From contig CAZPWS010000063.1 of NCBI GenBank assembly GCA_964590225.1, positions 1 through 18,543 of the forward strand: 18,543 nucleotides of DNA, read 5' to 3'. The notes under the pieces were generated by a model. The model saw only the letters and a list, made by a program, of their open reading frames with translations, had not been told where the DNA came from and did no database searches. Origin of the DNA: JAEUSG01 sp964590225 (lineage in GTDB: Bacteria > Fibrobacterota > OXYB2-FULL-49-7 > JAEUSG01). Below, in pieces: positions 5,912 through 14,365 of this stretch. Positions within the stretch are counted from its first letter, which is position 1. Each line of letters begins with the position of its first letter. The position numbers and the translations under genes were made by a program.

Positions 5912-6307
5912 TTATGTATTTGAATTGTCGTTTGCATCAAGTCCAGATTTGTCCTTTTTTTCCCACATTTTCTGCCGCTGGCAATAATAACCAAGCAAAT
6001 ACTCGCCTGTCAGCGGCTTATTACTGATAAATTCTTCTGGAGATATGAACAGGTCTTTGACTTGTTCTAATAAGCGTTTATAATAGGACGCTTTGTCGCC
6101 TTGACGAACAAAATAAGGTGTGAGCGATTCGTGTATCTGTTTCCATGTGCTTGAGGGGCGCTGGGAAAACTGCTGCATGTAACGAGTAGCATTGGTTGGA
6201 CGTTTTTTCTCAGCTTCCGAAAGCGTGCGTTCCTCCATCACATCAGCAATAGCAAGAAGCCTTCCATAGAGATAATCTCGCGTAGTTCTGGTTTCATCGA
6301 GAGACAT
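5912..6307 (-). CDS. cas11c: Cas11c small subunit from an internal start in cas8c
   Basis: An in-frame ATG at 6307 (Met517 of Cas8c) is preceded by AAGGAG at 6322-6317 with a 9-nt spacer, an excellent ribosome site buried within the cas8c gene. Translation from it gives 131 residues starting MSLDETRTTRDYLYGRL, an all-helical Arg/Lys-rich protein. In characterised I-C systems the small subunit Cas11c is made exactly this way from the 3' part of cas8c, and it lines the belly of the complex. The position, length and ribosome site all agree with that. The separate product itself is inferred. Confidence 0.8.
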   Translation of the reverse strand: MSLDETRTTRDYLYGRLLAIADVMEERTLSEAEKKRPTNATRYMQQFSQRPSSTWKQIHESLTPYFVRQGDKASYYKRLLEQVKDLFISPEEFISNKPLTGEYLLGYYCQRQKMWEKKDKSGLDANDNSNT

Positions 6308-7855
6308 ATTAAAATTCTCCTTTCTTTCATTGTGTTTTCGAAATAATGAACAGGCAATGCTCAGGGTTTTCTCCCATTCCCACTTTTCCAAGCCAATCCT
6401 GTTGGATGCCCGCCGGACAACGGACTCGACCAAATCGCGAGGAATGGGCTGGCCCTCCACAATACAGGGAAGCAAGCGTTTAATCGTGGCCTTTTTCAGT
6501 TTATCATCCAAACGGCTACCGTAAGCAGTTTCGGCAATGTCGGCAGGAGCGGGTGCGCCGTCAAATGGAATGTGGCGTTTTTTCTTTCTTCCTTTCTCAT
6601 CTCGCACTTCAATAGCATGGTAAGTATGCCGCCAGAAACTAGTCTTATGCCATTGTTCAATTCGCTCAAGGAACTCGGAGCCTTTTAGAGTACGATAATA
6701 GACGATAGATAACCGCGCTGTTGCTTCTGTAGCCGTATCAACTGCGATTATGACTACATCACCTCTTTCGCCAATTTCCTGACGATAGCCCGCAATTTTC
6801 TTCTTCAAACGCTCGCCAACATCATGAGCAGTGTCGACAGTATTGTTATATTCAGTAGGTGCTTCCCCGTCCAGAGCATCAATTGGGTCGTCTGTAGGCT
6901 GGAGTATTTTTATACCCGAAGTTGCCCAAGCGACAACTGCCAAATCCCCAGCATGATAGCCCTGCCTGCTTATTAGCCAAGCAAGTGCGTAATGAGCTTT
7001 CTGGGATGTTACCATCCCAACTCCACAAGCCTGAGAGTCGTCAATAAAGCGACCTCGAAAAGTAAAACCAACCGTGTCGTTAGCTGAAATAATCTTGGCA
7101 TTATCACCCTCGCGGCGAATGTACTTTGAGTGGTTGTCTGTGAGAAGCATCTTCTGTCCAGTTACCATACACAGACCTGCGCTTGTCCGACTATTTAAGT
7201 AATAATTACTCCAACTCTCCCACAGCGTCTTATCAAGCCACGCCGTGGATTCGCGCTCTTCGGGAGACTCAATTATCCATCGGACAAGGGCTTTATCTTG
7301 AGAACCAACGACTGAAAAAATGTCTTTGATATTTTTGCTTCGCTCTGCGTTCTCTTTGCTTTGTAGTTTCCCATTGCTGTCTATCAATAAGATTTTCTGA
7401 GCTACCAAGTCTCGCATCAGACTTTTCTTTTGAACATACGCAAGAACTGCGTGAGCTTTGGAGTGGCCATATTCTGACTGACACCATTTCGTTAGCAAAT
7501 CAACAAAATTTCGATATGGTTCAGTTGTATCTTTGGTGAAACCAGAAGTGACTTCTCCACCATAAGCATCAAAATCGCCTGCCAAATACTGAAGTGAATC
7601 AGAAAATGGATGGCAGGCAGGTTTTTTCCCTGATCGTCCAGCAGAACTTTCTGTGGCGGGAATAATAGTGGTTGAATCATTTTTGGTAACAATTTGAGCT
7701 CGACGAAAATTGCCATTTCCGTCTATCACCACTTCAATGTGCGTTTGAGCAGTAATATGGCAAATAGGAAGTAAAGGACGGGAAGCATCTGGCGAATAGC
7801 CAATCATGCTCTGACAATTCTCATAGGTCCTGTACAAGCTTTGAATCCAGTTCAT
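5912..7855 (-). CDS. cas8c: Cascade large subunit Cas8c (Csd1), type I-C
   Basis: The 647-residue protein matches Csd1, with the N-terminal MNWIQSLYRTYENC, HITAQTHIEVVIDGNGNF and the conserved region HPFSDSLQYLAGDFDAYGG. Cas8c recognises the PAM and contacts the non-target strand in the I-C complex. The last ~131 codons form the helical part that is also made separately as Cas11c (see 5912-6307). The ATG overlaps the cas5c stop by 4 bp (7852-7855), and GGAGG lies 7 nt before it, giving a strong coupled start. Length is in the usual range. Confidence 0.95.
   Translation of the reverse strand: MNWIQSLYRTYENCQSMIGYSPDASRPLLPICHITAQTHIEVVIDGNGNFRRAQIVTKNDSTTIIPATESSAGRSGKKPACHPFSDSLQYLAGDFDAYGGEVTSGFTKDTTEPYRNFVDLLTKWCQSEYGHSKAHAVLAYVQKKSLMRDLVAQKILLIDSNGKLQSKENAERSKNIKDIFSVVGSQDKALVRWIIESPEERESTAWLDKTLWESWSNYYLNSRTSAGLCMVTGQKMLLTDNHSKYIRREGDNAKIISANDTVGFTFRGRFIDDSQACGVGMVTSQKAHYALAWLISRQGYHAGDLAVVAWATSGIKILQPTDDPIDALDGEAPTEYNNTVDTAHDVGERLKKKIAGYRQEIGERGDVVIIAVDTATEATARLSIVYYRTLKGSEFLERIEQWHKTSFWRHTYHAIEVRDEKGRKKKRHIPFDGAPAPADIAETAYGSRLDDKLKKATIKRLLPCIVEGQPIPRDLVESVVRRASNRIGLEKWEWEKTLSIACSLFRKHNERKENFNMSLDETRTTRDYLYGRLLAIADVMEERTLSEAEKKRPTNATRYMQQFSQRPSSTWKQIHESLTPYFVRQGDKASYYKRLLEQVKDLFISPEEFISNKPLTGEYLLGYYCQRQKMWEKKDKSGLDANDNSNT
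6317..6322 (-). promoter_or_regulatory. Internal Shine-Dalgarno for Cas11c
   Basis: AAGGAG on the minus strand, 9 nt before the in-frame ATG at 6307-6305. It is stronger than several of the true gene-start sites in this window, which argues for selection of internal initiation. Confidence 0.75.
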
Positions 7856-8580
7856 TTTGCACCCTCCTCTTCACAGGCTTCCAACAAGCTTTCTTCTTGC
7901 AATCCTACTGTTTCAGGTGGATTAGCTTTCATTGAACGAACGAATTTGCGAATTTTACAATCTTTCGGGTGAATAAACTGAATCACCCCTTTATCCATTT
8001 TAGGTTCTGAAAACCGCGCCCAAAACTCATCTGGCTTGTTCTCATCGGGGTAATCAAAGCCATGAAACATTAGCCCGAAGGACATTTCACCGGGATAACT
8101 ATCGTAAAAACCATCACCACTCCCAAACAAACACGGTTCAACATATCCCTGACATTCGCGCGTACCAAGAAAAACATCCCTTCTGCCACCGCGTTCTATC
8201 ATGCGTTTTGCGACACAGTGATGCTTTTGTTCATTGCGGTCATGTGCCAAGTCGGGACGGTTTTCATTCCATTCGAAACGCGCCTGCACCTGATACTCTA
8301 CATCGGCAAGATAGGTGTAGATGGACAAATCGTTATTACTGCCATTATACTTAATGGGTTTTACACCACGCGGTTGAGTGCGAATAGGCTTCATCACCCG
8401 AACTTTGTCTATAACCCAAATGATAGTCGGTTTCCAATACACCGAACTCAATATCCCTTTCAGTGCCTCGTATGTAGGAACCTGATAGGAATATTTTTCA
8501 CCGCCGATGCGGGTCAGAGGATCTGTGAATAACGCATACCTGCCCCACACCTTGAATGTTACACTATTTTGATATTTCAT
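7852..8580 (-). CDS. cas5c: Cas5c (Cas5d), crRNA-processing endonuclease, type I-C
   Basis: The 242-residue protein starts MKYQNSVTFKVWGRYALFTDP. In type I-C there is no Cas6, and Cas5c cuts the repeat hairpin and stays on the 5' handle. Residues matching the known catalytic set are Tyr37 in VPTYEALKG and Lys119-His120 (His121) in NEQKHHCVAKRM. The Gly/Arg-rich FLGTRECQGYVEP loop is also typical. GGGAGG lies 5 nt before the ATG at 8580; a TTG at 8583 is in frame but too close to the ribosome site. It starts 11 nt after cas3 and overlaps cas8c by ATGA. Confidence 0.95.
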   Translation of the reverse strand: MKYQNSVTFKVWGRYALFTDPLTRIGGEKYSYQVPTYEALKGILSSVYWKPTIIWVIDKVRVMKPIRTQPRGVKPIKYNGSNNDLSIYTYLADVEYQVQARFEWNENRPDLAHDRNEQKHHCVAKRMIERGGRRDVFLGTRECQGYVEPCLFGSGDGFYDSYPGEMSFGLMFHGFDYPDENKPDEFWARFSEPKMDKGVIQFIHPKDCKIRKFVRSMKANPPETVGLQEESLLEACEEEGAK

Positions 8581-8591
8581 CAAGACCTCCC

Positions 8592-11090
8592 TTATACTAT
8601 GAGTAGACCCATACCTCTGTCCGGCTTATCGCTCCAGCCAAATTCATCGCTGTAATACGGTTTGTCGAGATAGTATATACCCGATCCTTCCTGTACTTCA
8701 TGGATGGCTCCTCTTTCGAACATTTTTTTGAACTCATTATCGAACATGTTTACAGAATATCGTTGCGCTTTTTTTAGTAATCCATTTTGCTTTTCTATCT
8801 CATGTGCACTGCACAACTTTATGATGATTCTCCGTCCCTTTCCGATAGGAATAATTACGCCACGAGTAAATGAATCTATCACGCAGAATTCTCCGTTGGC
8901 AGTTCGAAACGACTGTCTCAAAAGAATATCGGGATCAACGCTGTAATGGGTCTCTTTGAAGGCGTTTGTTGAGAGTTTATTCATCGAAAGTAGGTTGAAC
9001 AAATTATCATTACGCCCAACTGACGAATTCGCATCCACTGGATAATCCATCTCATTGATGCGCGATTGATAGTAGAAATTGTAATAAGCTGCGATAGCAT
9101 CCAATCCAATTCTGTCATCCTCAAAGATTTGAGGATTATTCTTGAAATCATCAAGAACCCGTTGAGTATGCCCACGCCCAATGCGGATATCATTTAATTT
9201 ATCAATGTTTTCTTCCTGAGGATTAAGAATCCACACATCGCCAAGTCCTTCGCGTGTCCCATGTCGATTACAGCGTCCTGCAGACTGTGCAATGGAATCC
9301 AGTCCCGCCAATGCACGAATGACCGCTCCAAAATCGATATCCACGCCTGCTTCAATAAGCTGCGTACTAACACAAATAACAGGTTCTTTCGCTTTCAATT
9401 TGCGTTTGATTTGCCTCTCTAAAACTGCCATACGGTGCGCGGGACACATATTTGTACTCAAATGATAGGTCGCTACTCCTAATTTCCGCCCTTTTATTTC
9501 CTCGTACAATGCCTTTGCCGAAGCGCGAGTATTGACCACAAGCAAAACGCTACCCTTTTCTTGCAAGGCGTGCTCTGTCAAATCAACAATTTCAGCATTC
9601 GTCAAACCGCCTGGCTTGCGCCTATCATGAACTTCAACACGTTTCAATCGACGGAATAGTTCCACTTCGTTTCGTATAATGTGGTTTTCCTCCGGAATGT
9701 TCAACTCTCGATAAGGGTTGCCCGTGTTATTGAGTGGTGGCTGGGTTGCCGTGCAAAGAACAACAGTTGCACCGCATGCATGAGTCAGGAAGCGAAGTGC
9801 CGTGGTGAACATATGCGTAATTTTAATGGGAACAGTCTGCACTTCGTCAAAAATTAGGATCGAGTTAGCCAGTTGGTGCATTCGGCGCGCGTCGCGAGTA
9901 CCAGAGCCGAACAATGCTTCCAAAATCTGAACTTGCGTAGTAAAAACAATCGGAGCGTCCCAGTTTTCTGCCAACAAATTGTGACGATGACTGGTGTCAT
10001 CTGGTGGCACAAAGTTGGAATGATGCTCGAGGACAACTTTTCCTGACTCGTCCTCTCTTTCTAATATTTTTCGTACTTTATCGGCGTTCTGATCTATGAT
10101 AGTGATATAAGGTACAATATAGAAGATCCTCTCTATTTTCTTATTGCCCTTTGTGTGTGCCCGTGCGTGATGCAGGGCAAAACGCAAACTTGCCTCCGTT
10201 TTGCCGCCTCCAGTTGGAACCGTCAACTGATAGATACCTTTAGGCTTTTCTGCCGCGCCCAAACAAGCTTGTGCCACCCGTGTACGCAGTCGATTGACTT
10301 CAAGCGCTTGTCCCTGTTCCATTTTCTCTGTTTTTTTTGCATACTCAACATACCTCGTCTCCAAGCGCTCAAGGAGGGTGTTCCAAGAAATGTATTTGCC
10401 ATAATTCCTTATAGTTTCATTGCCAAGATTTTCGAAATCTGCAGTATTCAAGCGGTCGGCTTCCAATAAACAACTAAGTAGAAAGCGTGCAAGCAAACCA
10501 CGCTTAAACCACCTTACTTCCTTTGAGTCGTTAGATTCTACCATTTCTTTGGTCACAAATTGATGAAATTGCGTTTCAATCGACTTGGTGAGAATTTCGT
10601 TCAACTTTTTTTCAATGTCGATCAATTTACTTCTGGCTTCTTTAAGATGCGTAATTGCATCCTCTTTGGTTATCCGCCGCTCGAATTCATTGAAGCCGTC
10701 TGGTTTAAGGCAATCTATCAGCCCAGAATGATGAGAAGCAATTGCTATCGCTAAAAACTGTGCCAAAAGTTGGCCTTCCTGTCCTCGACATACAAGTTTC
10801 TCGTATGCCAATTGCGCACCCGCAGTAGAGTGATCAACTTCTCCTCGTTTTGCATCAACAAATCCATCTGCATCTGGACTAATCAAACCAAGTTTAGATC
10901 GCAAATATCCCTGAAATCGATCACTGGCTTTGCCAAAATCATGTATTAAGCCTATGATTTTGCCAATCTCTGACAATCCAATTTTTGCAGTGAACTGTGC
11001 CGTCCAGTCAGAGGTCTCAATTAAATGAGAAAGCAAAGGCTGCTCTTTGCCATCTTTGCGTCTATGAGCTATTAAAGGTTCCATATACAT
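8592..11090 (-). CDS. cas3: CRISPR-associated helicase/nuclease Cas3 (HD + DExD/H), type I-C
   Basis: The 832-residue protein has an N-terminal HD nuclease domain followed by a superfamily 2 helicase. HD residues include His22, the His50-Asp51 pair in LIHDFGK, Asp86-His87 in VDHSTAG, and His120-His121. Helicase motifs are Walker A PTGGGKTEA (292-300), the DEVQ box (415-418), CTATQP (446-451), the TQLIEAGVDIDF segment and the arginine-finger motif QSAGRCNRHG (602-611). Cas3 is recruited to R-loops formed by the I-C complex, then unwinds and degrades DNA. It is the first gene of the operon, about 100 nt downstream of the predicted promoter. The ribosome site is weak (GAGAAGTC-ATG), and a second ATG two codons on is an alternative start. 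Confidence 0.96.
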   Translation of the reverse strand: MYMEPLIAHRRKDGKEQPLLSHLIETSDWTAQFTAKIGLSEIGKIIGLIHDFGKASDRFQGYLRSKLGLISPDADGFVDAKRGEVDHSTAGAQLAYEKLVCRGQEGQLLAQFLAIAIASHHSGLIDCLKPDGFNEFERRITKEDAITHLKEARSKLIDIEKKLNEILTKSIETQFHQFVTKEMVESNDSKEVRWFKRGLLARFLLSCLLEADRLNTADFENLGNETIRNYGKYISWNTLLERLETRYVEYAKKTEKMEQGQALEVNRLRTRVAQACLGAAEKPKGIYQLTVPTGGGKTEASLRFALHHARAHTKGNKKIERIFYIVPYITIIDQNADKVRKILEREDESGKVVLEHHSNFVPPDDTSHRHNLLAENWDAPIVFTTQVQILEALFGSGTRDARRMHQLANSILIFDEVQTVPIKITHMFTTALRFLTHACGATVVLCTATQPPLNNTGNPYRELNIPEENHIIRNEVELFRRLKRVEVHDRRKPGGLTNAEIVDLTEHALQEKGSVLLVVNTRASAKALYEEIKGRKLGVATYHLSTNMCPAHRMAVLERQIKRKLKAKEPVICVSTQLIEAGVDIDFGAVIRALAGLDSIAQSAGRCNRHGTREGLGDVWILNPQEENIDKLNDIRIGRGHTQRVLDDFKNNPQIFEDDRIGLDAIAAYYNFYYQSRINEMDYPVDANSSVGRNDNLFNLLSMNKLSTNAFKETHYSVDPDILLRQSFRTANGEFCVIDSFTRGVIIPIGKGRRIIIKLCSAHEIEKQNGLLKKAQRYSVNMFDNEFKKMFERGAIHEVQEGSGIYYLDKPYYSDEFGWSDKPDRGMGLLIV

Positions 11091-11414
11091 GACTTCTCGA
11101 GCTTATATTTCAACTTTAGATTAACATGATCTGCAAATATATCCATTTTACCTTTTGTCCAATACCATTGTTCAGTTGACGATTCAACATTACTGATATA
11201 CAAAATGAAACAATTTATTGTCAATATATAATTATAACAATCAAGCTATTTTTATTTTATTGATCCAACTAAGAAAGGATCATTTGCATTTGAAATTTAT
11301 TTTAATGCAAAGTTCGTATTTATATTTTGTATTCCAAAACAACCAAGTGAAAAGCAATAGCACTACTGAAAAAGCGTATAGAGCCTTGACAATTACGGAG
11401 TATAAACTAAGAAC
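11091..11414. other. 324-bp AT-rich intergenic region upstream of cas3
   Basis: No gene is visible here. It contains the predicted cas promoter (11196-11224) and two short inverted repeats on its upstream side: TGATCC/GGATCA (11261-11266 and 11277-11282) and TTTGCATT/AATGCAAA (11283-11290 and 11304-11311). Neither is followed by a convincing T run for the minus-strand transcript, so they may be operators or chance features of AT-rich DNA. Confidence 0.6.
11196..11224 (-). promoter_or_regulatory. Predicted sigma70-type promoter of the cas operon
   Basis: On the minus strand a perfect -35 TTGACA (11224-11219) and a -10 GTATAT (11201-11196) are separated by 17 bp. The shifted reading TGTATA gives 16 bp. 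Transcription would start near 11189, leaving an untranslated leader of about 100 nt before cas3. Confidence 0.55.
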
Positions 11415-12548
11415 CTATCCTGAAATGGCTTTGTCTCGCGCAACATTTTCACCATCCCAAATTCGAACAGCTGTCCATGGCATATCGGGCTGGGTCCAGA
11501 AATCATCTTTCGGCGAAAGCCCTAACGGCAGAAAGCCGCAGAGACTCAAATACAAGCTTCCGGTAGAAATATATTCTTCGCCGAGCATTGGCTGGTGTCC
11601 GCATAATCCAATCTGGAGCCATCCCTCTTTATCAAATGTTTCCGGTGCACATAGCGTCTTATTTAATACGGCTGTTAACGCGCAACGGACAGATGAAGGG
11701 GGCATGACAGAAGGTAATATTTTTTTATACGCAACCAGCGCGAGCGCATGAAAGGCGCCAAAACGGTATGTAATAGACCGACCAAACGGAGGATAGCTTC
11801 CATCCCTTGCAATCAACCTTTCCTGAATTGCCGCATACCGAACGATTCGGTTTATGATGCGGTCCCGAAACTCGCTCCATCTATCATTCTGTAGTTGCGT
11901 TACTGCGAGAATGTCATACATCATGGGTTGTATAACAAAGCTGTTGTAGTAATCCCAATGAAAGCTTGGCCCATCGCCATACGCGCCATCCCCTTTGTAC
12001 CATTGCTCATGTTGTCGTATGGCATAGTCAATGCGCATACTGTCATAAGCTTCGCCCGTTTTCATAAGAAAGGCTTCTATCATTGCAGAAAACAATAGCC
12101 AATTATTAAACAAAGGGGTGATGGTTCTTGTAGTTTTCATGCATAAAATGACATTTCTTTGGGTTTCACCATCTAATTTGAGCCAGACGCTATCCCACGC
12201 GCGGAGCAGTCCCTGTGCCATAAAAGCAGCATCTACTAATGGCTGGATACTAACGCTAAAATTCATGAAATCGGGTGAATCCGGATGAGTGGCGTTATGA
12301 ATGGAGCGAATAACATCCGAAACCATTTTTTGCTGAAGCTCTTTTTCCCTGCCCTCTAATCCATGCAGATTGAGCCATGGTCCGACACCGGCCATAGAAC
12401 GCCCCAAGGCTTCAAGGTGTGTTTGGCGTGCTATTTCTTCCAAGTTACCGTTATATACTTTTAGTGGAAATTTATTTTTGAATGTTTGATTGGCAATATT
12501 GGAAAAAACAGGGGCTGCGATTTTATGCAGGGTTTCTACCCATAGCAT
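11415..12548 (-). CDS. DUF2264 domain-containing protein
   Basis: The 377-residue protein matches DUF2264, a family predicted to fold as an alpha/alpha toroid like some glycoside hydrolases and lyases. Recognisable parts are LEALGRSMAGVGPWLNL near the N terminus, the central NNWLLFSAMIEAFL, and WYKGDGAYGDGPSFHWDYYNSFVIQPM. The C-terminal part has RFGAFHALALVA and DMPWTAVRIWDGENV. There is no signal peptide, so a cytoplasmic location is likely. It starts 22 bp after the GT87-like gene and is probably cotranscribed with it. No clear ribosome site precedes the ATG. The substrate is unknown, although the pairing with a glycosyltransferase hints at polysaccharide metabolism. Confidence 0.85.
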   Translation of the reverse strand: MLWVETLHKIAAPVFSNIANQTFKNKFPLKVYNGNLEEIARQTHLEALGRSMAGVGPWLNLHGLEGREKELQQKMVSDVIRSIHNATHPDSPDFMNFSVSIQPLVDAAFMAQGLLRAWDSVWLKLDGETQRNVILCMKTTRTITPLFNNWLLFSAMIEAFLMKTGEAYDSMRIDYAIRQHEQWYKGDGAYGDGPSFHWDYYNSFVIQPMMYDILAVTQLQNDRWSEFRDRIINRIVRYAAIQERLIARDGSYPPFGRSITYRFGAFHALALVAYKKILPSVMPPSSVRCALTAVLNKTLCAPETFDKEGWLQIGLCGHQPMLGEEYISTGSLYLSLCGFLPLGLSPKDDFWTQPDMPWTAVRIWDGENVARDKAISG

Positions 12549-12570
12549 TCTGGTTTTAATGTTTACTTTT

Positions 12571-13776
12571 TTAATTAGAGTGAACCCTTTTTGAAATCAT
12601 GATATTTATAATAGAAAGTGCGATTATTGCAATGTTTCCAATGCCCAGAATTCCAGATTCAGATAAAAGCAATGATATTCTTCTACCCCAGAGATCAAAC
12701 CAATTGAATCCAAATAGTATAAAGGCAACGACAGTAAGCCAATGAAATAGTGTCCATGACTTTTGTTGAAGACGAATAGTTAACATTACAATCAGTGGCA
12801 GCGAAAACAGAAAGTGTTCGGTATCGGTAACCGTAACATTCGGTATTAGTGCAACAAGCAAAAAGGCAGATAGAGGATAAAAAGAATCGCTTTGAATACC
12901 TAACAGTTGGCGCTTTTGGAAATATAGCAAAAGAGAAACCAGCGTTCCTACGGACAACAAAGTTAATATAGTTGTAGCACTTGGTATGGTATTGGGAACA
13001 AATTTAAAAATCCAATAGTGGATTGTATTTGGGGTTGATATTAGACAGTCAACCGAATTATGGTTAACCATAGTTGATATCCACTCTTTAAACAGGGAAG
13101 CGTATCTCTCAAAGCCATAGTAAGCAATTGGCAGAAACATCGCCAGCAAGAAAAATATAAAACCCATAACAAGAGTTATTATTCCTCCGGAAAAAAGAAG
13201 CATCGGAGTGAATATCAAAAAATGTGGTTTGATTAGGATCATGATTGAAAGTATCAAGCCCGAAAAAACAGTTTTTTTATTTATAAAAAACTCAACATGA
13301 AGCATTGTCAGAAAAAGAAGCAGCAAATTAACATTGCCCAAGTGCAATTCACGGTGGATAGCCGATAAAAGGACTAAAAGGCTAACAAATAAAACTGAAG
13401 TTTTGCGAGTCGGGTCAACATTAAAACCCAAGAATGGTGCCAGCCGAAGTATCAGGTTATACGCTTTTTGAAAAGTCATATATACCAGTACAGAAACAAT
13501 TGTGAAATAGATGGTCGCAGCTGCAAAAAATGGTAATAAAGCAAATGGAACAAATAAAAAAGCGGCAGCGGGAGAGTATTTAAATATTCCACTTGGCAAG
13601 CCAAAGGATTGATTGTAAAAACTTTCATTATTTAGAACTTTTGCGGCAGCAGAGTAATAGACTTCGAAGTCATGCAACATGAAACGATGATTGTGAATCT
13701 GAATGAAATAAAACAACGGGAAAAACAGGCAACAAAAAATAAGGAGTCTATCCTTTTTGATCTGTTCAAAAGTCAT
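12571..13776 (-). CDS. GT87-type (DUF2029) polyprenyl-phosphate-dependent membrane glycosyltransferase
   Basis: This 401-residue polytopic membrane protein has about ten hydrophobic segments. It carries GT-C/GT87 hallmarks: DFEVYYSAA at residues 36-44 with the acidic residue after the first membrane helix, KYSPAAAFLFVPFALLP from residue 66, HLGNVNLLLL (GNVN 147-150), and the ILIKPHFLI segment (about 180-188). GT87 members such as mycobacterial PimE transfer mannose from polyprenyl phosphate on the outer face of the membrane. The sugar used here is unknown. It is the first gene of a pair with DUF2264, separated from the permease gene by 52 bp of AT-rich DNA. Codon choice is AT-rich, as expected for a hydrophobic protein. 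Confidence 0.8.
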   Translation of the reverse strand: MTFEQIKKDRLLIFCCLFFPLFYFIQIHNHRFMLHDFEVYYSAAAKVLNNESFYNQSFGLPSGIFKYSPAAAFLFVPFALLPFFAAATIYFTIVSVLVYMTFQKAYNLILRLAPFLGFNVDPTRKTSVLFVSLLVLLSAIHRELHLGNVNLLLLFLTMLHVEFFINKKTVFSGLILSIMILIKPHFLIFTPMLLFSGGIITLVMGFIFFLLAMFLPIAYYGFERYASLFKEWISTMVNHNSVDCLISTPNTIHYWIFKFVPNTIPSATTILTLLSVGTLVSLLLYFQKRQLLGIQSDSFYPLSAFLLVALIPNVTVTDTEHFLFSLPLIVMLTIRLQQKSWTLFHWLTVVAFILFGFNWFDLWGRRISLLLSESGILGIGNIAIIALSIINIMISKRVHSN

Positions 13777-13828
13777 TGTAGGGTTTCAAGATAATCACAC
13801 ATTTTTTAAAAAACAAATAAAAAATTAA

Positions 13829-14365
13829 CTATGAGCGATTGTCAGGCAGGGAATAATTTTTATTGCGTAGATATCTGGAAAGAATGGCTGCAATAGCAAT
13901 AAATACAGGAAGCGTCAGGACTGTGCGCACCAAAGTAAATTTTAACCCAAGGAACGCTGTTTCAAAGGTCATCATAGGGAGCTTCATGGTAGCGAAGGAG
14001 CCGAGATATATAAAAACATTTCGCATGCTTCCTCCCTTTTTCCACAAAAGGTGCGCAACGGGAAAAGCTCCATATAGCGGCCCCGCCTGAAACATTGCAA
14101 ATAAAATAACCCAACCAATCCCCTTTATTCCGGAATCCTTGCCAATATGTTTTTCAAAAAAAGAGGCGGGAATCCATACATCAATCAAAGCAACCAGAAC
14201 AAACATCATTGGCAATATGGTTACCATCTCGAAAAGAAACGAACGAAAGTTGACTATTGCTCTTGCGCCTTCTACCTTTCCCGAATGCCAAGAAATAACC
14301 AATACGCAAAAGATCAATACAGCTACTGCATATTTTATTATTTTCGTTTTTTTTGAGCCATTCAT
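13829..14365 (-). CDS. ArsP/DUF318-type permease, C-terminal half as a separate protein
   Basis: The 178-residue protein starts MNGSKKTKIIKYAVAVLIF and has about five membrane helices. Its family motif AGPLYGAFPVAHLLWKKGGSMRNVFIYLGSFATMKLPM corresponds to the second half of the permease family that includes organoarsenical exporter ArsP. The ATG at 14365 overlaps the stop of the first half (ATGA), and AGGAG lies about 10 nt upstream, so this start is preferred over an in-frame one at 14446 lying inside the first half. The two halves probably assemble as a heterodimer. The substrate is not evident. Confidence 0.8.
   Translation of the reverse strand: MNGSKKTKIIKYAVAVLIFCVLVISWHSGKVEGARAIVNFRSFLFEMVTILPMMFVLVALIDVWIPASFFEKHIGKDSGIKGIGWVILFAMFQAGPLYGAFPVAHLLWKKGGSMRNVFIYLGSFATMKLPMMTFETAFLGLKFTLVRTVLTLPVFIAIAAILSRYLRNKNYSLPDNRS

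Noticed and set aside
11387..11415. TTGACA near 11387 on the plus strand as a promoter
   Set aside because: The nearest -10-like TATAAA is only 9 bp away, and no plus-strand gene follows.
11218..11751. A 177-codon plus-strand frame upstream of cas3
   Set aside because: Most of it is antisense to the well-supported DUF2264 gene and the rest is AT-rich intergenic DNA holding the cas promoter.
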